Of a stretch of 64,000 bases of DNA, positions 47,273 through 55,841 are shown in pieces (within the stretch, counting starts at the first letter, position 1; every line of letters starts with the position of its first letter). The position numbers and the translations under genes are program-made. Source of the stretch: Marixanthomonas spongiae (GTDB lineage: Bacteria; Bacteroidota; Bacteroidia; Flavobacteriales; Flavobacteriaceae); NCBI RefSeq assembly GCF_003095375.1, contig NZ_QEHR01000008.1:1-64000 (forward strand), written 5' to 3'. The notes below the pieces were generated by a model. It was not told the origin of the DNA and did no database searches. It worked only from the letters and a program-made list of their open reading frames with translations.

Positions 47273-48037
47273 TTATTCTGTTCCTTCAGCCTGACCTATA
47301 TACAGGTCTGCTTTTTTAGCTTCTGCGGCATTAGGGTAGGCTTCACTTATTTTTTTGAAATGCTTCATAGCCACATCTTTCTTGCCCAATTGCAAGGCGG
47401 TAATGCCGGCTTTTAGCAGAAAACGCGGAGCAGTCAACTCATTATCGCGCATCTTGGCAGCTTCTTCGTAATATTTTAACGCTTCTTCGTTTTGTTCCAA
47501 TTGTACAAAGGCATCACCAATAGCTCCTTTTGCAATGGGTGCCAAAAAGGCATCGTCACTGCTAAAATTGTCCAGATGGTCAATCGCCTCTTGGTACTTA
47601 TTGGTGTTCAAATAGGCCATCCCTGCATAATAGTTGGCAAGGTTTCCGGCATCGGTACTTCCGTAGTTGTCTATAATATCGATAAAACCATATTTACCCT
47701 GTCCACCGTTCAAGGCCAAATTGTAGAGCGAATCTTTGGGCCCAGCCGTAAGTGCCATTTCGTAATAAGATTGTGCTTGGAACATTTCGTTCATGGCTTC
47801 GGCCTCTTTGGGTTTTTGGATAAACTGCTCGTAAGCAAGGTACCCCAACACGCCAATGGCGATGATCCCAACGATGCTCAATATATATTTTTGGTTTTTT
47901 TCTACCCATGCCTCGGTCCTGGAAGCACCTTCGTCCAGAGAGCCAAATACTTCAGCTGTTGTGCTTTGTTCTTCAATTGCTTCTTGCTTTTCGGCTTTGG
48001 TCTTGGGTTTATATCCGCGTTTTTTGTACGTTGCCAT
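47273..48037 (-). CDS. TPR-repeat inner-membrane protein
   Basis: 254 residues: a basic N-terminus (ATYKKRGYKPKTKAEKQEA), a TM helix (about 50-68), and four or five tetratricopeptide helices (YYAGMAYLNTNKYQEAIDHLDNF, QLEQNEEALKYYEEAAKM). The layout resembles the YfgM-like chaperone-associated proteins. It lies upstream of ribH, a widespread arrangement in Flavobacteriia. Confidence 0.85.
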   Translation of the reverse strand: MATYKKRGYKPKTKAEKQEAIEEQSTTAEVFGSLDEGASRTEAWVEKNQKYILSIVGIIAIGVLGYLAYEQFIQKPKEAEAMNEMFQAQSYYEMALTAGPKDSLYNLALNGGQGKYGFIDIIDNYGSTDAGNLANYYAGMAYLNTNKYQEAIDHLDNFSSDDAFLAPIAKGAIGDAFVQLEQNEEALKYYEEAAKMRDNELTAPRFLLKAGITALQLGKKDVAMKHFKKISEAYPNAAEAKKADLYIGQAEGTE

Positions 48038-48187
48038 AGTCTTGGTTTAATGATGGGCAAAAATAAAATTTTTAATGGAATTTAAAAGGGAATTTATTTA
48101 GTATTTTATAATATTTTGTGCGGGTTTTTTCAGAATTTTGCTGAAGATCGCCCACGGAAACCAAAAATACGCAACTTACTTATAATT

Positions 48188-49267
48188 ATGGTCTTAGAAT
48201 CGCTTTCCTTACTGAATTATAAAAATTTTGATGCTGTTACGTTTCAAATGGATCCCAAAATCAACTGTTTTACAGGCCATAACGGCGTAGGAAAGACCAA
48301 CGTATTGGATGCAATTTACCATCTTTCCTTCGGAAAAAGCTATTTTAACCCCATTACCAGCCAAAACATAAAACACGGTACCGATTTTTTTGTGATTGAA
48401 GGAGATTACACAAAAAACGACCGACCTGAAAAAATTATCATCAGTGCCAAGCAAGGTCAGAAGAAAATGATTAAACGCAATGGGAAGGCTTATGAAAAAT
48501 TCAGTGAACACATTGGGTTTTTGCCGTTGGTGATTATTTCGCCTGCAGACCGCGACCTTATTATCGAGGGCAGCAGCACGCGACGAAAGTTTATGGACGG
48601 GGTGATTTCGCAAGGTGACCCGCAATACCTCGACACCTTATTAAAATACAACAAGACCCTGGCGCAGCGAAATTCGTTACTGAAATATTTTGCCGCCAAC
48701 AACACCTTTAACCAAGACACCCTTTCCATATATAACGAACAGCTTCATGAGTTTGGGACGCTTCTGTTCGGGAAACGGGCTGCATTTTTAAAAGAGTTCA
48801 CTCCTATTTTCCTGAAACGGTACCAATCGATAAGCAGCGGAACCGAAACCGTTGGGCTGGAATACAAAAGCCAATTGCACAACAACGACTTACTCAGCTT
48901 ATTACAGGCGAACATTTCAAAAGACAAAATCACGCAGTACACCAATTTCGGCATCCATAAAGACGACCTTGTTTTTGAAATTGACGGCCATCCCATTAAA
49001 AAATTTGGATCGCAAGGACAACAAAAATCGTACTTGATTGCCTTGAAACTGGCACAATTCGATTTTATAAAAGCACAAAGCAAGGTTAACCCCATTTTGT
49101 TGTTGGACGATATTTTCGACAAATTGGACGAGCAGCGCGTGCAGCACATTATACAATTGGTGGACGATGAAAATTTTGGGCAGTTGTTCATTAGCGACAC
49201 CCACGCAGACCGAACAGAGGCCGTGATAAAAAAAGTACACCAAACGTATAAAATGTTTCCGCTTTGA
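48188..49267 (+). CDS. recF: DNA replication/repair protein RecF
   Basis: 359 residues from ATG 48188; the in-frame codons upstream to 48116 lack coding character. SMC/ABC-type ATPase that loads RecA at gaps. Walker A is [13 protein letters not shown], the signature region lies near [19 protein letters not shown], and Walker B is [17 protein letters not shown]. It diverges from the TPR-ribH operon. Confidence 0.95.
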   Translation: MVLESLSLLNYKNFDAVTFQMDPKINCFTGHNGVGKTNVLDAIYHLSFGKSYFNPITSQNIKHGTDFFVIEGDYTKNDRPEKIIISAKQGQKKMIKRNGKAYEKFSEHIGFLPLVIISPADRDLIIEGSSTRRKFMDGVISQGDPQYLDTLLKYNKTLAQRNSLLKYFAANNTFNQDTLSIYNEQLHEFGTLLFGKRAAFLKEFTPIFLKRYQSISSGTETVGLEYKSQLHNNDLLSLLQANISKDKITQYTNFGIHKDDLVFEIDGHPIKKFGSQGQQKSYLIALKLAQFDFIKAQSKVNPILLLDDIFDKLDEQRVQHIIQLVDDENFGQLFISDTHADRTEAVIKKVHQTYKMFPL

Positions 49268-49284
49268 TGCTTATAGGATACATT

Positions 49285-49335
49285 TCAAATTACAAATGTT
49301 CAAATTACAAACCGCAATTTTCAAATTTCAAAAAC
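49285..49335. repeat. CAAATTACAAA-type short repeat
   Basis: TTCAAATTACAAA, CAAATTACAAAC and TTCAAATTTCAAA occur in tandem between recF and the lipocalin-like gene. They resemble another simple interspersed family of Bacteroidota. Confidence 0.45.
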
Positions 49336-49337
49336 AC

Positions 49338-49760
49338 ATGTTTAAAAACGTTATAACAGCAGTAATCGCTACAGTACTCATTTCCTGTTCACAACAGTCG
49401 CCCGAAGAGCAATTGCAGCATCTTTCTGGGTATTGGGAGATCGAGTCTGTGGAATTTCCAGATGGTTCCAAAAAAGAATACAGCATAAGCACGACCATCG
49501 ATTACATAGAAATGGACGGCACTCAAGGCATCCGTAAAAAAGTGCATCCACGATTGGACGGAACGTTTAAGGTAACCAAAGACGCCGAAAGCTTTACGGC
49601 AAAAATAGAGCAAGACAGTTTACAGCTGTATTACAAAACCCCATACCACGATTGGAAAGAAACGGTTTTACTGGCCAAAGACAGCACCTTGCACGTGTTA
49701 AACAAAGAGGGGAACATCTATAAATACAAAAAGTTCAGTATCTTTAATTTTAACGAATAA
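49338..49760 (+). CDS. Lipocalin-like lipoprotein
   Basis: 140 residues from ATG 49338, giving a clean lipoprotein signal (LISCSQQ, Cys17); the upstream in-frame start translates the repeat. The remainder is an eight-stranded, lipocalin-like pattern (LSGYWEIESVEFPDGSKKEYS, DGTFKVTKDAESF, ending HVLNKEGNIYKYKK). A ligand-binding or outer-membrane maintenance role is possible. Confidence 0.75.
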   Translation: MFKNVITAVIATVLISCSQQSPEEQLQHLSGYWEIESVEFPDGSKKEYSISTTIDYIEMDGTQGIRKKVHPRLDGTFKVTKDAESFTAKIEQDSLQLYYKTPYHDWKETVLLAKDSTLHVLNKEGNIYKYKKFSIFNFNE

Positions 49761-49779
49761 CCAATAAAAGAACATAGTT

Positions 49780-50076
49780 TTGGCAAAAAGAAATCGGGAA
49801 GAAAGCACCTTGCGCGATGTCATTAAAGATTTTATCGAGGCCAACCGCCTGCAACAAGGCCTGGACAGAGTTTCGGTAAAAGAGGCTTGGCACAATGTCA
49901 TGGGCAATGCCATTTCAAAGTACACCACGACCTTAAAATTGGAGCGCGAAGTTTTGTATGTGCAATTGAGTTCTTCGGTATTGCGGGAAGAATTGAGTTA
50001 TGGGAAAGAAAAAATAATAAAACTGGTCAATGAAGAATTAGGAAAAGAGCTGATAAAAAAATTGGTTTTAAGGTAA
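49780..50076 (+). CDS. DUF721 protein, TTG start
   Basis: 98 residues of the DUF721 (DciA-like) family: STLRDVIKDFIEANRLQQGLDRVSVKEAWHNVMG, then TLKLEREVLYVQLSSSVLREELSYGKEKI. Related proteins act with the replicative helicase near recF/dnaA, which fits this site. The family's usual N-terminus (MAKRN...) matches only a TTG codon at 49780; no ATG is nearby. Confidence 0.88.
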   Translation: MAKRNREESTLRDVIKDFIEANRLQQGLDRVSVKEAWHNVMGNAISKYTTTLKLEREVLYVQLSSSVLREELSYGKEKIIKLVNEELGKELIKKLVLR

Positions 50077-50144
50077 ACTAAATCATTTTTCTTGCTATTT
50101 TGTTTGAATATCAGTAGTTTTAATAATGAATTACAAATATTATT

Positions 50145-51413
50145 ATGAAAAACTTATTGCTTTTTGTTATATCCTTGCAGTGTTGTTTTGCTTTTTCACA
50201 AGAAAACTGGAATTACCTACCAATTGAGTTATCCAATAATTATTATGGTGCCATTTGCCCAATAGATGAAAACGTTGTCCATGTTGTTACAGACAATGGT
50301 ATTTTTCTAAAAACTGAAAATGGTGGTGAAAACTGGACACAATTTGATAGTGGTGTAGATGAAATTTTCCTTGATATAGAATTTGACGGCTCCAATAATG
50401 GGTACGCGGTTGGAGACAATGGTAACGTTTTAAAAACCACAAATGCTGGGGAAACCTGGTCTTTGTTATCTTCAGGCACCACAGAAACCATTTTTTCTCT
50501 TGCCATTAATGCTCCTAACAGTATATGGATGGTTGGGGATAATGGTGTTGTTTTACATTCTACAGATGGTGGGAATTCTTGGATTATAAACACTTCTTTG
50601 ACTTCTGAAAAATTAAACAGCATTCAATTTAAAGACGAAAATATTGGCTATATAGCCGGAGAAAATGGCGCTTTGTTCTATACAGAAAATAGTGGGGCTA
50701 ATTGGGAGGAGCTTACAACACCTTCTGCTGATGATTTCTTTGCAATTTCAGTTACCGAAAACTATGTGAGTTTACTTTCTGGATCAAGTAATGGATATAA
50801 TGATTCTATACACTATGAAGCATATAGCGGTTATAGAAGCTATAACAATATAGACTGGACAGCTTTTTATATTGAAAATCCAGAATCTGGAGTCGCTGAT
50901 ATTACCTTTTATAGTGATTACAATGCTTTTTCAATAAGTTCAGTTGCTTTACTATGTGACTGTTGTTATGTTTGGATTGAAAAAACCAATGATGGTGGCT
51001 ATAGTTGGGAATATAGCTTAGACGAAGAAACCAACAGTGCCAACTGTCATGCTAATAGTGGTTACGCAGATATCAGTTTTGCTTCTGAAGAAGTTGGCTA
51101 TGTGCTTTTAGGACAGTATATTCTAAAAACTCCGTACGATCCTGTTGCTGGAATAGAAGATTTCTATAATATTGATGCTTTTACTATATATCCCAACCCA
51201 ATTGTTAACGATACATTTAAACTTACCTTCGATATTCCTATTCACGAAGGGTTTGCTTTAGAAATTATGGATATAAACGGCAGGAAAATTTTCCAGACAG
51301 ATGATTTAAAGAAAACAAATACCATACGTATTTCAGAAAGTTCAGCTGCAATTTATTTTGTAAAACTTTTAAACGAAGGAAACATGGTTGCCGTTAAAAA
51401 GATAGTTAAATAA
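50145..51413 (+). CDS. T9SS-sorted YCF48/BNR-repeat protein
   Basis: 422-residue secreted protein. After a signal peptide (1-19) come four or five beta-propeller-like repeats of the form GxxGxxxxTxNxGxxW (NGIFLKTENGGENWTQF, GNVLKTTNAGETWSLL, GVVLHSTDGGNSW). A Cys cluster CDCCY and a type A sorting domain (FTIYPNPIVNDTFKLTFD... VKKIVK) complete the protein. Probably displayed or released through the type IX system. Base use is more AT-rich than flanking housekeeping genes. Confidence 0.88.
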   Translation: MKNLLLFVISLQCCFAFSQENWNYLPIELSNNYYGAICPIDENVVHVVTDNGIFLKTENGGENWTQFDSGVDEIFLDIEFDGSNNGYAVGDNGNVLKTTNAGETWSLLSSGTTETIFSLAINAPNSIWMVGDNGVVLHSTDGGNSWIINTSLTSEKLNSIQFKDENIGYIAGENGALFYTENSGANWEELTTPSADDFFAISVTENYVSLLSGSSNGYNDSIHYEAYSGYRSYNNIDWTAFYIENPESGVADITFYSDYNAFSISSVALLCDCCYVWIEKTNDGGYSWEYSLDEETNSANCHANSGYADISFASEEVGYVLLGQYILKTPYDPVAGIEDFYNIDAFTIYPNPIVNDTFKLTFDIPIHEGFALEIMDINGRKIFQTDDLKKTNTIRISESSAAIYFVKLLNEGNMVAVKKIVK

Positions 51414-51440
51414 TAGAGAAAATAGTGTAAGAAGAAATTA

Positions 51441-51465
51441 AAAAAGCCGCTAAAAAAGCGGCTCT
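51441..51465 (-). terminator. Terminator between ndk and the YCF48-like gene
   Basis: AGCCGC and GCGGCT arms with A-rich and T-rich flanks. Read on the minus strand it ends in a T-run for ndk, and it also serves the plus-strand gene. Confidence 0.85.
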
Positions 51466-51489
51466 TGCAGTTAAATAAAGTGTACCAAC

Positions 51490-51909
51490 TTAAAAAATCT
51501 CCCTTCCCGCAAAGTGGAACTGACTTTCAATCTCGGCATTTTCGTCGCTATCACTTCCGTGCACGGCATTTTCGCCAATAGAAGCCGCGTATAATTTACG
51601 GATGGTGCCTTCGGCTGCTTCCTCTGGGTTTGTTGCGCCTATCAACGTACGGAAATCTTCCACAGCATTGTCTTTTTCCAACACAGCGGCAACGATGGGC
51701 CCGCGCGTCATATATTCTACCAATTCGCCGTAAAACGGACGTTCTTTGTGCACGGCATAAAATTCCTTGGCATCTGCTGTGGTCATTTGCGTTAGTTTCA
51801 TCGCTACAATCTTAAAGCCCGAAGCGGTAATTTTTTCAAGTATAGCGCCAATGTGTCCTTTTTCAACACTATCGGGCTTTAACATGGTAAACGTTCTATC
51901 TGTTCTCAT
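51490..51909 (-). CDS. ndk: Nucleoside diphosphate kinase
   Basis: 139 residues: [17 protein letters not shown] starts the fold. The catalytic His is in [16 protein letters not shown], and [14 protein letters not shown] and TIRKLYA are conserved. It balances NTP pools by transferring phosphate through phospho-His. The gene has its own terminator. Confidence 0.97.
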   Translation of the reverse strand: MRTDRTFTMLKPDSVEKGHIGAILEKITASGFKIVAMKLTQMTTADAKEFYAVHKERPFYGELVEYMTRGPIVAAVLEKDNAVEDFRTLIGATNPEEAAEGTIRKLYAASIGENAVHGSDSDENAEIESQFHFAGREIF

Positions 51910-51970
51910 GGTGTTTTCAAATTTTGGGCAAAAGTAGCTAATTCAAAAACAAATACAAGCAAATTACCGT

Positions 51971-53008
51971 TTAATATTGTTGGGTGTATTGTTCCAACAA
52001 TTCATTGTTTTTGCCCCTTATTTCAAACGTAACCCGTTCTTGGGCAAAATCGAAGTACAGCACGCCAAAATTAAGCTGTTTGGTCCCTTCCCCTATTCTG
52101 TACGGGTTGATGTCCATGGGTGTTCCCGGCCACGTGTGGGTTAATCCGCTGCTGGTAAAATCGACTAAGGGAGCATCCAGCCCGGCAGTTTTGTTTACAG
52201 AAACCTCCGCATGGTGCCGGTCGCCGCTAAGTATTAAAATATTGTTTGCTTTGGTATTTTGTAAGGTTTTGTACATCTTTTTCACTTCGGAAGGGTGGTT
52301 CGCCCATTTTTCAAACCCGTGCTGGTTGCTCAAAAACTGAATACTGCTCACGATCACGGTAAAGTTGGGCGTGTCATCTTGCAATTGCCTTGCAAGCCAC
52401 TTCCATTGTTCGGCGCCCAAAATGCTTCCGCCCCTGCCTTCTTCCCACGGAATATAACGTTCGTAATTGTTCTCCGGGTTTGGGTTTTCTTTTAACGGCC
52501 CCCTAAAATATCGGGTGTCCAACAAAATCACTTTTACACTCCCAGCATCGGTAGTAAAAGTTTGTGCATGGTACACGCCTTCCCGCTTGCGCCGCGGATC
52601 ATTTTTGGGCAATTGCAGGAAATCGAGAAACACTTGTTGGGCTTCTTCTTTTTTGTGCCATTCCTTGCCGGCATCGTTTTTTCCGTAGTCGTGATCGTCC
52701 CAAGTGCCAATGATAGGTGTGTTTTTGACCAGTTCTTGATAACCGGTATTGGCCCACACCTTATCGTAATCGGCTGCCATTTTCTCCATATCATCGGTAT
52801 CGCTGTACACATTATCGCCACCCCAGATAAACACGTCGGGCTGGGTATTGATTATGGGTTTCCAAAGCGGCTGTTCGCGGTCTTGGTCGTTACAGCTCGC
52901 AAAAACCATGGTAAAAGGTTCAGGTTTAGTTTCTGAAGAAGCAACTTGCTGCGTTTGTTTACAAGCTGTAAGCGTTAAAAAAGCCAGTAAAAAAGCTATT
53001 TTGTTCAT
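51971..53008 (-). CDS. PhoD-like alkaline phosphatase lipoprotein
   Basis: 345 residues from ATG 53008, which opens a lipoprotein signal (LTLTACKQ, Cys16); the start at 53032 would bury it. Metallophosphoesterase residues of the PhoD family are visible: FASCNDQD, FIWGGDNVYSD, GTWDDHDYGKNDAG and ILSGDRHHAEV. Likely a phospholipase D- or phosphodiesterase-like periplasmic enzyme; the substrate is undetermined. Confidence 0.88.
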   Translation of the reverse strand: MNKIAFLLAFLTLTACKQTQQVASSETKPEPFTMVFASCNDQDREQPLWKPIINTQPDVFIWGGDNVYSDTDDMEKMAADYDKVWANTGYQELVKNTPIIGTWDDHDYGKNDAGKEWHKKEEAQQVFLDFLQLPKNDPRRKREGVYHAQTFTTDAGSVKVILLDTRYFRGPLKENPNPENNYERYIPWEEGRGGSILGAEQWKWLARQLQDDTPNFTVIVSSIQFLSNQHGFEKWANHPSEVKKMYKTLQNTKANNILILSGDRHHAEVSVNKTAGLDAPLVDFTSSGLTHTWPGTPMDINPYRIGEGTKQLNFGVLYFDFAQERVTFEIRGKNNELLEQYTQQY

Positions 53009-53070
53009 CGGTGTATTTTTTTTCGGTTTCAAAAATAAAGAAACTATTAAAGTAACGTGCTATTAAATTG

Positions 53071-53078
53071 TATCTTCG
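53071..53078 (+). promoter_or_regulatory. Bacteroidota-like -7 box of the DHH gene
   Basis: TATCTTCG, six bases before the ATG at 53085, is one base off TAnnTTTG and implies a nearly leaderless mRNA. Confidence 0.45.
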
Positions 53079-53084
53079 CAGTAT

Positions 53085-54107
53085 ATGAATACTGAATTTA
53101 TTGAACACGTAAAAAAATTACTTGCCAGCCCCCAAAAAATAGTGGTCGTTGGCCATAAAAACCCCGATGGTGATGCTGTGGGCGCCTGCTTGGGGTTGTC
53201 TTTTTTTCTGAACAGGCTGGGCCACAAGACCAATGTGATCATGCCCAATGATTTTCCCGATTTTTTAAAATGGCTCCCAGGTTGCGACGACGTTATAATA
53301 CACGATGCCGAAATCGATAAAAGCATTGCCACCATTAACAATGCCCACGTGATTTTTACCTTAGACTTCAACGCATTGAACCGAACAGGAAACATGCAGC
53401 AGTTTCTAGAAGATTGCGATGCGAAGTTTGTCATGATAGATCACCACCAAGAACCTGATGATTATGCGGTGGCCACGTACAGTGACACTTCTATGAGCTC
53501 TACCTGCGAGATGGTCTATCATTTTATCGATGCCATGGACGAACTGGCCGCGCTATGCGTAGAAGTTTCCACACACTTGTACACCGGGATTATGACCGAC
53601 ACCGGTTCGTTTCGGTTTCCGTCCACTACGGCTACAACCCACCGGGTCATTGCCCATTTAATTGAAATGGGGGCCGACAACTCCAAAATACACGAGCAAG
53701 TTTACGATGTTAATAGCCCCGACCGTATGAAGTTGCTGGGCGTCGCTTTAAAAAACCTCAACATTATGCCCGAATACCATACGGCATACATAACCCTTTC
53801 GCAAAAAGAACTGGACCAGCATAATTTTAAAAAAGGCGATACCGAAGGTTTTGTAAATTATGCCCTTTCGGTAAAAGGAATAAAATTTGCGGTCATTTTC
53901 ATAGAAAACAAACAGGAGAACATCGTAAAAATGTCGTTGCGGAGTAAAGGGGATTTTTCGGTAAACACCTTGGCACGGGAACACTATCAAGGTGGCGGAC
54001 ACACCAATGCCGCCGGCGGGAGGAGCACCCAATCCATGTCCAAAACCATTAGTGAATTTATTAGTATATTGCCTCAATATAAAAATGAACTTACAGATGC
54101 TTCATAA
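53085..54107 (+). CDS. DHH-family oligoribonuclease/PAP phosphatase NrnA-like
   Basis: 340 residues. The DHH domain has GHKNPDGDAVGA, the DxD-type LDFNALNR and the MIDHHQEPDD motif. The C-terminal DHHA1 domain has REHYQGGGHTNAAGG. Such enzymes degrade nano-RNA and cyclic-dinucleotide products. The 3' end overlaps the start of gldI by about 23 bp. Confidence 0.92.
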   Translation: MNTEFIEHVKKLLASPQKIVVVGHKNPDGDAVGACLGLSFFLNRLGHKTNVIMPNDFPDFLKWLPGCDDVIIHDAEIDKSIATINNAHVIFTLDFNALNRTGNMQQFLEDCDAKFVMIDHHQEPDDYAVATYSDTSMSSTCEMVYHFIDAMDELAALCVEVSTHLYTGIMTDTGSFRFPSTTATTHRVIAHLIEMGADNSKIHEQVYDVNSPDRMKLLGVALKNLNIMPEYHTAYITLSQKELDQHNFKKGDTEGFVNYALSVKGIKFAVIFIENKQENIVKMSLRSKGDFSVNTLAREHYQGGGHTNAAGGRSTQSMSKTISEFISILPQYKNELTDAS

Positions 54108-54651
54108 ATTAGCTTCTTTGTGCATAATTTTATTTCTTGCTTTTTCCTGTAAAGGGCCAGAAGCACGACGGCCGGTGCAGCAATCATCTGGTACGTTCAT
54201 AAAAGAATCTGCCCAGCGAAACAAAGCCCTGTATGCTGAAGAGCAACAGCGCATCAAATCCATTATTGAAGCTGACACAACAACAGATTACCTTACTTCA
54301 GAAAGTGGTTTTTGGTATTATTACAACACCAAAGACAGCACTGCAGCACCCAAACCCGAGTTGGGCGACGAGGTCACTTTCACCTACAACATTAAAGCGT
54401 TAGACGGAAAAACCATCCTTTCCGCAACAGAAACAGGCCTGCAGCACTACAAAGTAGACCAAACCAATCAAGATTTGATTTCTGGCCTGCGCGATGGCAT
54501 AAAATTAATGCAGGAAGGCGAAACCGTAACCTTTATATTCCCTTCATACAAAGCGTATGGATACTACGGAATAGAAAACAAATTGGGCACAAACATCCCC
54601 GTAAAAAGCACCGTAACCTTAAAAACAATCAAACAAAACCAAGAAAATTGA
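54085..54651 (+). CDS. gldI: Gliding-motility-associated peptidyl-prolyl isomerase GldI
   Basis: 188-residue lipoprotein (FLAFSCKG, Cys22) with an FKBP-type isomerase domain (about 80-185: GDEVTFTYNIKALDG, then LISGLRDGIKLMQEGETVTFIFP, YGYYG). In gliding Bacteroidota GldI helps fold type IX or gliding machinery. ATG 54085 lies within the DHH gene; a second Met at 54097 is also possible. Confidence 0.88.
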   Translation: MNLQMLHKLASLCIILFLAFSCKGPEARRPVQQSSGTFIKESAQRNKALYAEEQQRIKSIIEADTTTDYLTSESGFWYYYNTKDSTAAPKPELGDEVTFTYNIKALDGKTILSATETGLQHYKVDQTNQDLISGLRDGIKLMQEGETVTFIFPSYKAYGYYGIENKLGTNIPVKSTVTLKTIKQNQEN

Positions 54652-54658
54652 ACAACCC

Positions 54659-55768
54659 ATGAAAAAATCAACTTTATTATTCTTACTGCTCACAGCCCTT
54701 ACGTTAGTGGCTTGTAAAAGTAAATACCCAGATTTGAACGATGGCGTCTATGCCGAATTTGTAACCAATAAGGGAACTTTTGTAGCAAAGCTGTACAACG
54801 AAGCCACGCCGTTGACCGTGGCGAATTTTGTTTCGCTGGCAGAAGGCACCAATGGTATGGTAGATTCCATTTATAAAGGCAAAAAGTTTTACAACGGCTT
54901 GACGTTTCACCGCGTGATCAAGGATTTTATGATTCAAGGTGGCGACCCTGAAGGCACTGGACAGGGAAACCCAGGATACCGGTTCCCAGATGAAATTGTG
55001 GACACTTTGAAACATGACAAGAAAGGAATTCTTTCCATGGCAAATTCCGGTCCCGCCACCAACGGCAGCCAGTTTTTTATCACATTGAAGCCAACCCCTT
55101 GGTTAGACGGCCGCCACACGGTTTTTGGCGAAGTAGTAAAAGGCCAGGAGGTGGTTGATTCCATCGGAAATGTAGAAACTACCAAGCCCGGCGATAAGCC
55201 AAAAGACTCCATAGTGATGAAAGAAGTGAACATCATCAACAAAGGAAAGGTCAACGTGCCCCATTTTACCGAACAGATGGAAGAGATCGAAAAGAAAAAG
55301 AAAGAAAAAGAAGAACGCATCGGTAAAGTGGCTAAAGATAAAGCCCTGGAGTTTGACAAGCTTCGCGATGAAGCCGAAGAACTTCCTTCTGGCATTAAAA
55401 TATATTACAACAATAAAGGAGAAGGCGACAAACCTAAAGAAGGCAGCAAGGTGTTGATGAACTACGCTGGTTATTTTGATGACGGCCGTTTGTTTGATAC
55501 GAACATCTTAGAAGTCGCAGAACAATACGAAAATGTTGACGAAGCGCGTAAAGCTGCACAGCAATACAAACCCGTGGAAACACAATACAGTACCGAAGCA
55601 CGTTTAATACCAGGCTTTAGGGAAGGTTTGATGCAATTGAGCGTGGGCGATAAAGCGACTGTGTTTATCCCATCGCATTTAGGTTATGGACAAAGAGGGT
55701 ACCCACCCTTAATCCCTGCAAATGCCGATTTAATTTTTGAATTGGAATTAGTGGAAGTGGTGGAGTAA
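54659..55768 (+). CDS. Cyclophilin-FKBP fusion peptidyl-prolyl isomerase lipoprotein
   Basis: 369 residues, lipoprotein signal with Cys19 (LTLVACKS). A cyclophilin domain (about 30-195: FHRVIKDFMIQGGDPEGTGQG, MANSGPATNGSQFFITL) is joined by a Lys/Glu-rich coiled coil (about 200-235) to an FKBP domain (about 245-369: GSKVLMNYAGYFDDGRLFDTN, IPGFREGLMQL, GYGQRGYPP). Two catalytic folds in one lipoprotein, 7 bp after gldI, point to periplasmic protein folding. Confidence 0.93.
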   Translation: MKKSTLLFLLLTALTLVACKSKYPDLNDGVYAEFVTNKGTFVAKLYNEATPLTVANFVSLAEGTNGMVDSIYKGKKFYNGLTFHRVIKDFMIQGGDPEGTGQGNPGYRFPDEIVDTLKHDKKGILSMANSGPATNGSQFFITLKPTPWLDGRHTVFGEVVKGQEVVDSIGNVETTKPGDKPKDSIVMKEVNIINKGKVNVPHFTEQMEEIEKKKKEKEERIGKVAKDKALEFDKLRDEAEELPSGIKIYYNNKGEGDKPKEGSKVLMNYAGYFDDGRLFDTNILEVAEQYENVDEARKAAQQYKPVETQYSTEARLIPGFREGLMQLSVGDKATVFIPSHLGYGQRGYPPLIPANADLIFELELVEVVE

Positions 55769-55788
55769 ACAACACGTGCAATAACTAA

Positions 55789-55822
55789 AAAAAGCCTCTT
55801 GAAATACTTCAGGAGGCTTTTT
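55789..55822. terminator. Bidirectional terminator, isomerase/pepD
   Basis: AAAAGCCTC and GAGGCTTTT arms, extended by TGAA/TTCA pairing, sit between the converging isomerase and pepD genes. A and T runs on both sides serve both strands. Confidence 0.9.
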
Positions 55823-55841
55823 ACATTCATTTAATTGAGGC

